IMG/VR virus record: IMGVR_UViG_3300021478_000019
Span: 1 to 64,000 of that record
Length of the DNA stretch: 64,000 nucleotides
Source of the DNA: a virus
Strand: one strand, 5' to 3'
Shown here: piece by piece, positions 1 through 9,068 of the stretch
How positions within the stretch are numbered: position 1 is the stretch's first letter
Layout of the letters: the number at the start of each line of letters is the position of its first letter
The notes under the pieces: model-generated
The model's input: the letters and a program-made list of their open reading frames with translations, nothing else
What the model was told of the DNA's origin: nothing
The model's database searches: none
Program-made: the position numbers and the translations under genes

Positions 1-150
1 GCTCGGGTGGCCAAGGTGGTCCTGTCGGTGGTCGAGATCGAGAGCGGTCAGCTGCTCTTCGGTCAGCGAGAGATCACGTCCACCGCATCCCGCTTCCAGC
101 TTCCCGATATTGACACCGGTCAGTACCAATCCCAGACAGCAGGAGAATAA
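1..150 (+). CDS. Partial C-terminus of a gene preceding the tail sheath, function unknown
   Basis: Frame 1 is open from the window edge to a TAA at 148-150, giving the last 49 residues (ending QYQSQTAGE). The stop lies 2 nt before the sheath ATG, and the sheath ribosome site (CAGGAG) lies inside this gene's end, so the two are translationally linked. In myoviruses head-tail connector or tail terminator genes often precede the sheath, but nothing in these residues identifies which one this is. Confidence 0.6.
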   Translation, partial: ARVAKVVLSVVEIESGQLLFGQREITSTASRFQLPDIDTGQYQSQTAGE

Positions 151-152
151 AT

Positions 153-1739
153 ATGCCCACCCTCACCCGGCCCGGCGTCTATGTGCAGCAGTCGAATTTC
201 CCCGCCTTCGTCAGTTCGTCACCGGGGACGGCGACGGCGTGCTTCGTGGGCTGGAATCCCCGCGGCCCCATAGTTCCGAGGATCGTCAACTCTTGGCGTG
301 AGTACGTGGGGCTCTATGGCGGCTTTGAGCCGGCCTACGCCCCTAGTCCGCTGTCGCTGGCCGTGTTCTCCTATTTCTCCGCGGGTGGGTCCAGTGCGGT
401 CATCATCCGGGCGGTCAACACGGGCTCGGGCACAGCCCCCTTGACGGCCAGCTTGGCTCTTCCTGACCAGTCCCCTGCTCCGGGGATCTCGACGCTCTTG
501 GTCTCAGCTGCGAACCCTGGGCTGTGGGGTATCAACCTTCAGGTCGATGTGGTTCTCGGCACCCTCAAGGATCCGGTCACCAACAACGTCATCAGCTTCA
601 CTCTCCAGGTGAAATATCTGGGCTCTGATTCGTCCCACATCGTGGAGCGTTGGGAAAACCTGAGCATGGTCAAGGGTTCTACCGCTCAGGGACATGCCAA
701 TTACGCCCCTGATGTCATCAACAGCGCCTTCAACGGGTCGATGTGGATCAAGGTCACCGACTTGAACTCGGCCACGGCTTCGCCAGCTGACAACCCACAG
801 GTGACGGCGGCGACGACTCCTCTGGTTGGGGGTAGCGACGGTTCCCTGCCCATGACGCCGAACGACTACAACCTGGCCCTCAGCCAACTCGACCAGTTTC
901 CTGACCAGCCCTTCATCATCAACCTGCCAGGAATCACTGATGGCTCCACGGTGTCGCAGGCCATTAGCTACGCCCAGGGTCGGGGTGACGGCTTCGTGAT
1001 CCTTGATTGCCCACCGGGCATGCCGCCTGGGAGCCCCACCGCGGGCGGCATGGTGGGCTACATGTCCACCGTGGGTGCCAGTTCCCAGGCTGCTATGTAC
1101 TACCCCCAGGTCATCGTTGCGGACCCTTACTCACCGGTTCCAGGGCGTACCCGGCTGATACCACCGGGTGGCTTCGTGGCCGGTCTCTATGTGTCCACCG
1201 ACGCTAGTCGAGGGGTCCAGAAGGCCCCGGCGGGGCTGGGTGCCACCTTGACCGGGGCCTACGGTGTGGAGACCGTTCTCACCAATCAGAATCAGAGCGA
1301 TCTGACCCAGGCCAACGTCAACTGCATCATCTCGGTACCGAATCAGGGGGTGGTGGTTTGGGGTGCCCGCACTCTGTCCCCCTACCTGGTTACCCGCTAC
1401 GTTCCTGTCCAGCGCACTCTCATCTATCTCCAGACCGAGTTCGTGGCCATGACGAGGTTCGCGGTTTTTGAGCCGAACGACTACGTCCTGTGGAATCAGA
1501 TTGGGTCCATCCTCACGCAGTTCTTGGACTCCTTCTGGCAGTCCGGTGGTTTGAGGGGTAATAGCGCCGCCGCTGCCTACTACGTGATCTGCGACGACAG
1601 CAACAACACATTGTCATCGATCCAACAGGGCATCGTGAACGTCGAGGTGGGTGTCGCTCTGGAAAGCCCAGCTGAGTTCATTGTCATCAACATCGGACAA
1701 TGGGCCGGTGGGGCAAGCGCGACGATAACCACTATCTGA
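153..1739 (+). CDS. Contractile tail sheath protein
   Basis: A 528-residue protein that would polymerise around the tail tube and contract on infection. The N-terminus (PTLTRPGVYVQQ) is the usual opening of phage and contractile-injection sheath proteins. The C-terminal part (about 400-528), with LVTRYVPVQRT and a final strand ending FIVINIGQW, matches the conserved sheath core that holds the interlocking strands. Length is typical of compact sheaths. The ATG follows CAGGAG by 7 nt. The next gene, 12 nt downstream, is the tube, the usual order. The assignment rests on recognisable motifs plus context. Confidence 0.93.
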   Translation: MPTLTRPGVYVQQSNFPAFVSSSPGTATACFVGWNPRGPIVPRIVNSWREYVGLYGGFEPAYAPSPLSLAVFSYFSAGGSSAVIIRAVNTGSGTAPLTASLALPDQSPAPGISTLLVSAANPGLWGINLQVDVVLGTLKDPVTNNVISFTLQVKYLGSDSSHIVERWENLSMVKGSTAQGHANYAPDVINSAFNGSMWIKVTDLNSATASPADNPQVTAATTPLVGGSDGSLPMTPNDYNLALSQLDQFPDQPFIINLPGITDGSTVSQAISYAQGRGDGFVILDCPPGMPPGSPTAGGMVGYMSTVGASSQAAMYYPQVIVADPYSPVPGRTRLIPPGGFVAGLYVSTDASRGVQKAPAGLGATLTGAYGVETVLTNQNQSDLTQANVNCIISVPNQGVVVWGARTLSPYLVTRYVPVQRTLIYLQTEFVAMTRFAVFEPNDYVLWNQIGSILTQFLDSFWQSGGLRGNSAAAAYYVICDDSNNTLSSIQQGIVNVEVGVALESPAEFIVINIGQWAGGASATITTI

Positions 1740-1751
1740 AGGAGAACACCT

Positions 1752-2369
1752 ATGCCAGGCAGTAATCGTCCTCTTAACTCTGATCCGCTGCGGAACTTTC
1801 GATTCAATGTATCGATCAACGCCGGCAACTTTCCTGGTCTTTCCACGCTGGTCAACCTGGGGTTCATGGCGGTCTCGGGCATCTCGGTCAGCAACGAGGT
1901 GATCCCTTACCGGGAGGGTGGCAACAACACCACAACGCGGAAGATGCCCGGCCAATCGGACTTCGGGCCCATCGTCTTCACTCGGGGCATGGCGGCTGCG
2001 CCCTTGGGCTCGTCCGGTGGCACCCAGGAGATCTACAACTGGTTCACCACTATCTTCTCGGTCAATGCCGGCCAGGGTTTTGGCGGTGCCACCCTCAACT
2101 TCAGGTTCGGAGTGACTGTCGATGTGATGGCTCACCCCATCACCACAGGCCAGTACTCAGCTGGTCTGATCGGCAGCACCAGTAAGCCGCCTATCGTGGC
2201 TCGCATTCAGATCTATAACGCTTGGCCAATGGGCTACAGTCTGAGTGATCTGGAGGCGGGGGGCAACGCAGTGTTTGTGGAGAATCTCACCCTTGCCCAT
2301 GAGGGCTTTAACCTCGCCGTGATGCCGAATGACGGGAAGTCCTTCATCAATGGGGCCCTGCAGGTATGA
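1752..2369 (+). CDS. Tail tube protein (T4 gp19 / TIGR02241-like)
   Basis: A 205-residue protein directly after the sheath. The start (NSDPLRNFRFNVSINAG) and the stretch YREGGNNTTTRKMPGQSDF followed by VFTRG are hallmarks of the tail tube family shared by T4 gp19-like phages and contractile injection systems. Hexameric rings of this protein form the inner tube through which DNA passes. AAGGAG lies 7 nt before the ATG. Its TGA overlaps the next ATG by 4 nt. Confidence 0.92.
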   Translation: MPGSNRPLNSDPLRNFRFNVSINAGNFPGLSTLVNLGFMAVSGISVSNEVIPYREGGNNTTTRKMPGQSDFGPIVFTRGMAAAPLGSSGGTQEIYNWFTTIFSVNAGQGFGGATLNFRFGVTVDVMAHPITTGQYSAGLIGSTSKPPIVARIQIYNAWPMGYSLSDLEAGGNAVFVENLTLAHEGFNLAVMPNDGKSFINGALQV

Positions 2370-3193
2370 CGTCACCTGAGCCCATGGTGGTCATCGATCC
2401 GATGATCAACCCTGACCAGGCCAACACCATGGCTGAGCGGCTCACGTCTCCAGCGAGTTCGCTGCCGCTCATGCCAGACCCTCCCGACGACGTGATCACC
2501 CTGCCCGGTGGCTATCTCGACGGCGAAGGGATCCTCCACACCACGGCCCGTATTCGTGAGATCACGGGTGCTGACGAGGAGGTCATGGCCCGAGAGTTCA
2601 AGGGCTCCAACACCAACGTGGCCAAGGTGGTGGACATCATCTTGCGCCGGTCGGTGCTGTCGGTGGGGTCCTACGATCCGGTGTCCGCTCTGGTGCTGTC
2701 CAACCTGCTGGTCGGGGACCGTTCGGCGCTCATGCTGGGCATCCGGCTCCTGACCTTCGGGCGGGACTGGGAGGTGCCCGACTTTCCCTGCCGGCTGTGC
2801 GGGGAGACCTTTGGCACCGTCATCGAGTTGGACTCCATCGTGGAGAAGAAGCTGGAGAACCCCATGGTGCAGGAGATCGATATTCCTCTGCGCCGCGGGC
2901 ACGTTGCCACCATGGGGCTGCTGACGGGGGGAGTGCAGCTGGAGATCGTCAACGCGGAGCGCAGCATCCCTGAGGAGACCACTCTGGTCATCGACCGTTG
3001 CATCCGGCGCCTCGACGGCAAGGAGGTGGCCGGCCCGGTAGCCCAGCAGATGGGCATGGCTGACCGGAAGACGATCATCGAGGCCCTGGCCGTGGCTCAG
3101 CCCGGCCCGCAGATGGAGGAGGTGTCGGTCGAATGCATGGCATGCGGGAAGGAGGCGAACTACGCCCTGAATTTGATGGATTTATTTCGTTAG
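2366..3193 (+). CDS. Tail assembly chaperone / T4 gp26-like protein, zero-frame product
   Basis: 275 residues. The central part (LPGGYLDGEGILHTTARIRE, then TGADEEVM) resembles the T4-type baseplate/tail assembly protein family. Two Cys pairs, PCRLCGE (about 141-147) and ECMACGKE (about 254-261), could bind zinc. It lies between the tube and the tape measure, the classical place for frameshifted tail assembly chaperones. Its last codons, GAT TTA TTT CGT TAG, are strikingly A+T-rich for this genome and are followed by an open +1 frame (see the next entry). The chaperone role is inferred from position and the frameshift; the family match is moderate. Confidence 0.72.
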   Translation: MTSPEPMVVIDPMINPDQANTMAERLTSPASSLPLMPDPPDDVITLPGGYLDGEGILHTTARIREITGADEEVMAREFKGSNTNVAKVVDIILRRSVLSVGSYDPVSALVLSNLLVGDRSALMLGIRLLTFGRDWEVPDFPCRLCGETFGTVIELDSIVEKKLENPMVQEIDIPLRRGHVATMGLLTGGVQLEIVNAERSIPEETTLVIDRCIRRLDGKEVAGPVAQQMGMADRKTIIEALAVAQPGPQMEEVSVECMACGKEANYALNLMDLFR

Positions 3194-3329
3194 TGCCCTC
3201 ACTCCGTTCGACGTTCTCTATCTGCAATACCAGCGCATCTCGGAGCGCTTTCCGGGCTGGTCCCTGAGCGAGATCAAGGCCATGCCCCGGTACGAACGAG
3301 AACACTGGGTCCGAGTGTGTATCCGATAA
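3186..3329 (+). CDS. +1 frameshift extension of the tail assembly chaperone
   Basis: In the +1 frame, reading continues without a start codon from TTC-GTT-AGT for 46 more codons (VSALTPFDVLYLQYQRIS..., ending VCIR) to a TAA at 3327-3329. That frame has a TGA at about 3174, so a switch can occur only between there and the zero-frame TAG at 3191. P-site slippage of tRNA-Phe from TTT to TTC at 3185-3188 would fuse the two. Tail assembly chaperones before the tape measure commonly use such frameshifts. The peptide has normal composition, and no good independent start exists apart from one late ATG. Confidence 0.65.
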   Translation, partial: FVSALTPFDVLYLQYQRISERFPGWSLSEIKAMPRYEREHWVRVCIR

Positions 3330-3338
3330 GGAGCAAGG

Positions 3339-5948
3339 TTGCCCGACCAGGCAGGCTATGGACAATCGCTGTTCGATGATCAGGCTCCGCGGGCGATGGC
3401 CTCTGCCATCGGGTCGATCACCAGCAAGCTCGGAGAGCTAACCGGCGGGTTCTCCTCCCTCGGCAGCGTCACTGACTCGGTCCTGTCCAAGGTCGAGCAG
3501 CACCTCGACTCCATCAAGCAGAAGTTCTCCTCCATCTTCTCTGCTGCGGGTAGCGCAGGCGCTGCCCTCGGGGCCCAGTCAGGGCAGGGACTGAGCCGGC
3601 CCCCGTCGAGCGGCGCTCTGGTCCCTCTGGGGCCCCAGTGGGCGTCACTGCCGGCGCCGCCTGACTCACGTACCGGATCTGCACCGGCTCTGGCCGGCAT
3701 GCCCCAGGGCACGGCCACCACTACAGCCAGCTTCCCGACCATGCAGCCCATCGCTCCCGCCGCGGTGCGGTCGTTCACCCCCATGGCTGCCTATGGGGCT
3801 GGTGGCTTTGGCGGCGCTGGCGCTGGCGGCGGTGGAGGAGCAGGAGTAGGAGGCGGTGGCGGCGGTGGCGGCGGGGCGCTCGTTCCTTATGGTGCTGGTT
3901 GGAACTGGACTTGGGGAGGAGGCGCCCCTCCGGGCCAGACCCCGACCACTACCCCCACGGGTCAGTTTCCATCCATGGCTGGCCTGGCTGCGGAGAGCTT
4001 CCCTGCCGCTATCGGGGGCGTGGTCAGCAACATGTTCACCGGCAACCCCATGAACCAGGCCATGCAGGGTGCCGCCTACGGCTCCCTGGCCTCGGCCCTG
4101 GGGTACGCCAGTTACAACAACGCCATGCGTTACCCGATCCCGTCCTTCGGGCCTTATGAGCAGAACGCTAGCGATGCCTACAACATGGCCGGCATGGCCG
4201 TGAATCAGCTGAGCCTGGTGCCCGGCTCGACGAACTGGGGCAACACCTTCGCTGGGGCCCGCCAGGTACAGAACCTGGTGCCGGGCCTGAACGGATCCCA
4301 ATCGCTGCAAGCTGCCGCTCAGTTCCAGCAAGGCGGCACCATAAATAGGGCCCTGATGTTCGGGATGCAGTTTAGACCGGGCGGGAACATTCAAACCGCC
4401 GGGGCTGACATGCAGCAGCTTTACCAGAGACTCTTTGCTCCTAGCGGAGGCAACCCTGGTGGAAGGGATGTCAAGCAGGCCGCGTCTCTGGCCGCTCAAG
4501 CCTTCCAGGGTGGCAACGCTCAGGGTGATGCCTGGCTCCAGGCTGTCGGGATCGACCCCGGCAGCGCTGCTGGTCAGGCTTTCCAGACCTACACCAAGCT
4601 GGCGGCTGAGGACGCGGCATCAGGCAAGCCACCTCCCAGCGCTAATGACCCGGCGTTGAAGGGTGCCTTCCAAGACTGGCAGAAAGCCCAGGACCAGGCG
4701 GGCAAGACCTTCCAACAGGTTGTGCCCGACTTCGCCAATGCCTCAGATGTCCTCAACAGGGGTGCCACCGCGCTCTTGAAGGCAGTTGAACCTCTCGCCA
4801 AGGCCACCAACGTGGTGTCGGGGGTTCTTGGTCATGGTGGCGGCGCCGGTAAAGGGGGTCCGAATCTGCTCGGCCAGCTGCTCGGCCAGGGTGGGGGTGG
4901 TGGCTTCTGGAGTCGCCTGGGCAAGGGCATTCTTTCTGTAGGTGTTCCCTTCTCGGGCTTTGCCTGGAACTGGACCGGGAAGGGGGGTGGTAGTGGCAGC
5001 ACTGGAAGTGGAAGTGGAACCGGAAGTGGAACGGGGGGCTCCACGGCTAGCGACCCCAATGTGGGTCCGGGTGCGAGTGGCGCCGGCCTGCCCAGTGGTA
5101 TTAGTGGCCCGGCCTGGAACTACAGCAACGCCACAGGCACGGGCCCGCAGCAACTCGGCGGTTACTTCACCCAGGGCACGTCGAGTGGTAGCAAGAGCGG
5201 GAGTGGCAGTACGGGTGGTACGGGTGGTACGGGTGGTACGGGAGGCACTACTGCCTTGACCGGCAGCGGCAACGTCCAGCAGGCATACAACTACTTCATA
5301 GGTAAGGGACTCTCGGACTACCAGGCCGCTGGTGTCGTCGGCAACCTGGCGCAGGAGTCTGGCGTAAATCCTGCCTCCGTGGGCATGGGTGGGGGTGGCA
5401 TCGCTGGATTCACACCAGAATCCAAGATGACTGACTGGGCCAAGGCGCAGAAACGTGATCCTAACTTGCTCGCTACTCAGCTGGACTACCTCTGGTCAGC
5501 GATGCAGGGGGCGATGCCTGCCATCAATGCGTCAACTGACGCGGCCTCAGCTGCTGCCGCCTTCATGAACAACTATGAGCATCCCGCGGATTGGGCTGCC
5601 AACCTGCCAGCCCGCCAGAGGTACGCCGCGAACGTCCTGAAGTCCAAGGGTGCCAACTACGCCCGAGGCAGCATGATGATCGACCGTACTCAGCTAGCCC
5701 TCTTGCATGCCGGCGAGCGGGTCATCCCCGCGGCTGAGAACTTCTCGTCGACCGGTCGCTACCAGCGGCTCACCTCGGACGGTGGTAGCAGTGGCGGGCC
5801 CACTGTCGTCCACCTCAACTTCAAGGCCGGCTCCGTCGTCTTGCAGGTGCCACCGGGCGCCACGCCAACGGACATGACCAAGGTGGCCAACCAGTTTGTT
5901 GCGGCTTTGAACGATCCCAAGGTTCTAGCTAACGCAAGGAGTATGTAG
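3339..5948 (+). CDS. Tape measure protein with C-terminal phage tail lysozyme domain
   Basis: 869 residues from a TTG that lies 5 nt after AAGGAG. The N-terminus is helical; a poly-Gly tract follows at about 150-180, and residues 220-500 are Ala/Gln-rich, with hydrophobic segments around 215-255, as expected of a tape measure. Residues about 643-770 (AYNYFIGKGLSDYQAAGVVG, then QESGVNP) are a phage tail lysozyme domain that would cut peptidoglycan, with Glu of LAQES as the likely catalytic residue. The tail end carries the AGERVIPA motif common in tape measures. An aromatic (G/A)WNW or AWNY motif recurs at about residues 188, 541 and 591 between glycine-rich linkers. Confidence 0.87.
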   Translation: MPDQAGYGQSLFDDQAPRAMASAIGSITSKLGELTGGFSSLGSVTDSVLSKVEQHLDSIKQKFSSIFSAAGSAGAALGAQSGQGLSRPPSSGALVPLGPQWASLPAPPDSRTGSAPALAGMPQGTATTTASFPTMQPIAPAAVRSFTPMAAYGAGGFGGAGAGGGGGAGVGGGGGGGGGALVPYGAGWNWTWGGGAPPGQTPTTTPTGQFPSMAGLAAESFPAAIGGVVSNMFTGNPMNQAMQGAAYGSLASALGYASYNNAMRYPIPSFGPYEQNASDAYNMAGMAVNQLSLVPGSTNWGNTFAGARQVQNLVPGLNGSQSLQAAAQFQQGGTINRALMFGMQFRPGGNIQTAGADMQQLYQRLFAPSGGNPGGRDVKQAASLAAQAFQGGNAQGDAWLQAVGIDPGSAAGQAFQTYTKLAAEDAASGKPPPSANDPALKGAFQDWQKAQDQAGKTFQQVVPDFANASDVLNRGATALLKAVEPLAKATNVVSGVLGHGGGAGKGGPNLLGQLLGQGGGGGFWSRLGKGILSVGVPFSGFAWNWTGKGGGSGSTGSGSGTGSGTGGSTASDPNVGPGASGAGLPSGISGPAWNYSNATGTGPQQLGGYFTQGTSSGSKSGSGSTGGTGGTGGTGGTTALTGSGNVQQAYNYFIGKGLSDYQAAGVVGNLAQESGVNPASVGMGGGGIAGFTPESKMTDWAKAQKRDPNLLATQLDYLWSAMQGAMPAINASTDAASAAAAFMNNYEHPADWAANLPARQRYAANVLKSKGANYARGSMMIDRTQLALLHAGERVIPAAENFSSTGRYQRLTSDGGSSGGPTVVHLNFKAGSVVLQVPPGATPTDMTKVANQFVAALNDPKVLANARSM

Positions 5949-7597
5949 TGGCCAGGCCCTCAGATGGGAGTAGTGCTGGACCTGACCTCATCTGGCCCTT
6001 CCCGACCAAGAATTTAGGGGCAGCCCCAGGTCAGGTCGCCTTGGGTGGTCCTGTGGCTGCTGGGGACAAGTACAAGGGACAGGTGGCGCGGGTCGATCAG
6101 GGCTGGGACTTACAGGACTACGCAAACTGGGACAACCCTGGCGACGTCTACGCGGTGGCGTCGGGGACGGTCCATATATACGGCGATCCCAACAAGCCGA
6201 ACGTGGCCTTCGGCCCCAGCTATCCCGTGATCACGTTGGATATAGACCCCGCCACCTGGAAGACGCCACCACCGCAGCCTTACAGCAAAGCCATTTACTA
6301 CGGTCACACCATTGCCACCGTCAAGGACGGGGCCTACGTAGTTCAGGGCGACAAGATCGCCACCCTTGGCCAAGGTCCACAGGGTGACGCCAACTCTCCA
6401 AGCCAGGCGATACCTCTATACGGTTGGCTGGAGATTGGCTGGGACAATGGGTCGGGTGATCCGATAGGCCCACTCAGTAACACTAGCCCAGCCACTGCGG
6501 CTGGGGCCTCCATGAAAGCTGTTCTGGAAGGCGCCCCTACTGCGACTGGACAGGGAGGCGGGGGCGGCGGGACCGGCACCGGGAACGGAGATGGTGGCAA
6601 CAACAACAATAAAGGCGGTAACAATCCTTCCACCGACCCCACTACCGTCACCATCCCGCCCGCAGACTGGTACAGCGACAAGTACGGGGCGACCGACCCT
6701 CGGGATAACTTGCCCTTCTCAGCCTTCTTCCTGGGTCAGAGGATCGTGGGCGCCACCAATGTCTCCTCTTCTCCGACTGCAGGTCGGGCCGGTAGCCTGA
6801 CTGTTCAGTTTCAGGGAGCGAAGACCCCCAGCATGCCGGGTGTCACCTTGGTGCGGGGCGGCATGGCCCAGCTGACGCCCCCTAATACCCCCAACGCCCG
6901 TAAAGACCCCTTTCGCTGCTTCTTCATGATGAACCCGTCGTCGGTGGCGTCATCGGCAACCATAGATACGACGGGTGTCGCCAGCCCATTCACGCAGACC
7001 CAGGCGCTGCAGGCTGCCGCCACCTATCCGATGCAGAACCAGAGCTACACCTTCACCATCATGTTCAATCGGATGTACGAGGTGTGGCAGGGCAACGTGG
7101 GCAACCCCCACCCTGACAAGGGTGGCAAGGACGGTCCCTCTCAGTTGGGGGTGCGCTGGGATATCCGGGCCCTGGAGCGGCTCATGGGCCAGTTCGACGC
7201 GGTTGACAACCCCGGCAGTCCGGGCAGCGGAACCATCGGTGAAGGTAGCTTCGGGCCGGGGGACTACCCGCCCCAGTCTCTTCCCCTCCAAATCATCTTC
7301 GGTGGTTCCAAGTCCATCCAGTTCCAGGGTGTCATCGTGCAGATGGATGTCACCTACACCATGTTCTCGGCAGACATGATCCCCACCGAGGCATCCGTGG
7401 ACATCGGTGTCATGCGGCTCTACCTGCCCCAGATGGCTGGCGCCAACCTGCTGAACATCTTGGATCGTGGCAACTTCCACCAGATTGGGAAGCCGGTCAC
7501 TGGCCTCAACCCCAACGCCACCTTCAATACGTACCTGGGCGGCGACCTGACTCGCTCCCAGGCGCCCAACTTTATGGGTCCATTGCCAGGGCCATGA
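5948..7597 (+). CDS. Baseplate/tail protein with a degenerate M23-like N-terminal domain
   Basis: 549 residues from a GTG overlapping the tape measure TAG. Residues about 10-185 resemble the lysostaphin/M23 peptidase fold: VDQGWDLQ stands where M23 enzymes have HxGxD, and IYYGHT where they have the later His pair. The first metal ligand is absent, so it is probably non-catalytic. A Gly/Asn-rich linker (about 198-230) leads to a C-terminal domain (FRCFFMMNPSSV, YTFTIMFNRMYEVW, LGVRWDIRALERLMGQFD) typical of phage baseplate proteins. The next gene encodes a LysM protein with a 4-nt overlap. The baseplate role rests on position and the C-terminal domain. Confidence 0.66.
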   Translation: MARPSDGSSAGPDLIWPFPTKNLGAAPGQVALGGPVAAGDKYKGQVARVDQGWDLQDYANWDNPGDVYAVASGTVHIYGDPNKPNVAFGPSYPVITLDIDPATWKTPPPQPYSKAIYYGHTIATVKDGAYVVQGDKIATLGQGPQGDANSPSQAIPLYGWLEIGWDNGSGDPIGPLSNTSPATAAGASMKAVLEGAPTATGQGGGGGGTGTGNGDGGNNNNKGGNNPSTDPTTVTIPPADWYSDKYGATDPRDNLPFSAFFLGQRIVGATNVSSSPTAGRAGSLTVQFQGAKTPSMPGVTLVRGGMAQLTPPNTPNARKDPFRCFFMMNPSSVASSATIDTTGVASPFTQTQALQAAATYPMQNQSYTFTIMFNRMYEVWQGNVGNPHPDKGGKDGPSQLGVRWDIRALERLMGQFDAVDNPGSPGSGTIGEGSFGPGDYPPQSLPLQIIFGGSKSIQFQGVIVQMDVTYTMFSADMIPTEASVDIGVMRLYLPQMAGANLLNILDRGNFHQIGKPVTGLNPNATFNTYLGGDLTRSQAPNFMGPLPGP

Positions 7598-7863
7598 TCA
7601 GCACTACCTCTCGCTACTACGGACAACCACTCTTGTCGACGCCGACCAGGGAGAACGCCAGCGCCAAAGCTATCTTTCGGACTGCTCCCCTCATCCCTTC
7701 CCGCTTCCTTTACTACACGATAGTGGCCGGGGACAGGCTCGACACCGTAGCCAACAGGGTGTACGGGGCTCCCGAGTTGTGGTGGCGGCTGGCTGATGCT
7801 AATCCCGAGTTGTTTTACCCCGATGCTCTCTTGCCCGGCATGATTATCAGGATCCCGGCATGA
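7594..7863 (+). CDS. LysM-domain baseplate protein
   Basis: 89 residues, with ATG overlapping the upstream TGA. Residues 39-89 (YYTIVAGDRLDTVANRVYG, then WWRLADANPE and PGMIIRIPA) form a LysM domain. In contractile phages small LysM proteins (T4 gp53 C-terminus, P2 gpX) stabilise the hub/wedge. It sits directly before the hub gene and overlaps it by 4 nt, as in many myovirus tail operons. Confidence 0.85.
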   Translation: MISTTSRYYGQPLLSTPTRENASAKAIFRTAPLIPSRFLYYTIVAGDRLDTVANRVYGAPELWWRLADANPELFYPDALLPGMIIRIPA

Positions 7864-9068
7864 GTATCCTGAATCAGCCTGGCCCCAGAGGGTACGTCGT
7901 CTTCGACCCGCAAGGCGTCAAGATGCAGTACGTCACCTACATGGTGAAGATCCTGCAGAGCGAGTGCATGCATGACACCGCCATCATCACTCTTCAGGGT
8001 GCGAACCTGAGTGCCCCGGCCCTGCAACCTGGGACTCCGATGTTCGTCACCTACGGCAATTCTCCCGGTGATGTCGACACCTTCTACGGCTATATCGATC
8101 ACGTTGCTCCGCACTACGAGCGCACCATCCCAGACGTCAGTTCCTACGAGGACATCGTCTGCATGGGTGAGAGCTATGTGATGAAGGATCCGTTGGTGGG
8201 CTCCTGGTCGGGGATACAGGCGTCCACCCTGGTGAGAGAGATCGCGTCCAGCTTCAAGCTGGCGGCGCTGATCCAGACCGACGACTACGCCTGGCCACAG
8301 CTGTCCTGCTCGGGTGACTCGGCCTGGTCCTTCCTGACTCAGCTGGCGCACAAGGTGGGCTACACCCTGGCGGTCAACAAGAATCTCCTCCGTTTCACGT
8401 CGGTGAAGGCCGGGCTGCGTCAGAGTTGGGCCGGCATGCCGGTGTTCAACACCCGCAAGACTGCGCCCAACACCGCGCAGCAGGGCATCAGCAAGTTCCA
8501 GGCTCTGCAGGGCGAGGCCCTCGGCCTGCCCGGTCACACCAAGGCCCTGCGGACCATCAGCGGGATGGACAGCACCGGCAAGATCGTCGGCGCCTTCAAC
8601 GATGGCACCTCGGTTCGCACCCTGGGCCAGACCACCCGCTATCCCTTCTTCGTCGAGCAGATCAGCGACACCGTGGTCACCAGTCAGGGCTCAGCTGCCG
8701 CCACCCTGGTTGGGATGACCGAGAGCAATCGGTTCCAGTACCAGGCTGCCGCCAGCCTGGTCGGGCTCACCAGCGTCACTCAGGGCACCCCCATCGTCCT
8801 GGCTGGCCTCGACGACAACGAGAACGGGGTCTGGTGGGTCCAAGAGGTGGAGCATGTGATCAAGGCTGCCGGCTACTTCATGGACGTCTCCCTGGGGCGC
8901 GACAGCGTGGGTGACACCGGTCTGCGGCCCAACCAGTACAACGGCGTGGCCTACAGCCCGTCCAATCCCTTCACCTATGCCATTCACTCGGCGCCCCCGA
9001 CCGTGCTGGTTCAGCAGCGCTGGCGCTCGGCCAACCAGTTCAACGTCTTTGTGACGGGAGGGCAATGA
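7860..9068 (+). CDS. Baseplate hub protein (gp27 / late control D-like)
   Basis: 402 residues. The order of blocks (a barrel with [16 protein letters not shown], then [11 protein letters not shown], then [20 protein letters not shown] and FTSV) is that of phage hub proteins of the gpD/gp27 type, which form the trimeric ring under the tube and hold the spike. It lies between the LysM protein and the OB-fold spike, the conserved neighbours. ATGA overlaps occur at both ends. Confidence 0.85.
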   Translation: MSILNQPGPRGYVVFDPQGVKMQYVTYMVKILQSECMHDTAIITLQGANLSAPALQPGTPMFVTYGNSPGDVDTFYGYIDHVAPHYERTIPDVSSYEDIVCMGESYVMKDPLVGSWSGIQASTLVREIASSFKLAALIQTDDYAWPQLSCSGDSAWSFLTQLAHKVGYTLAVNKNLLRFTSVKAGLRQSWAGMPVFNTRKTAPNTAQQGISKFQALQGEALGLPGHTKALRTISGMDSTGKIVGAFNDGTSVRTLGQTTRYPFFVEQISDTVVTSQGSAAATLVGMTESNRFQYQAAASLVGLTSVTQGTPIVLAGLDDNENGVWWVQEVEHVIKAAGYFMDVSLGRDSVGDTGLRPNQYNGVAYSPSNPFTYAIHSAPPTVLVQQRWRSANQFNVFVTGGQ

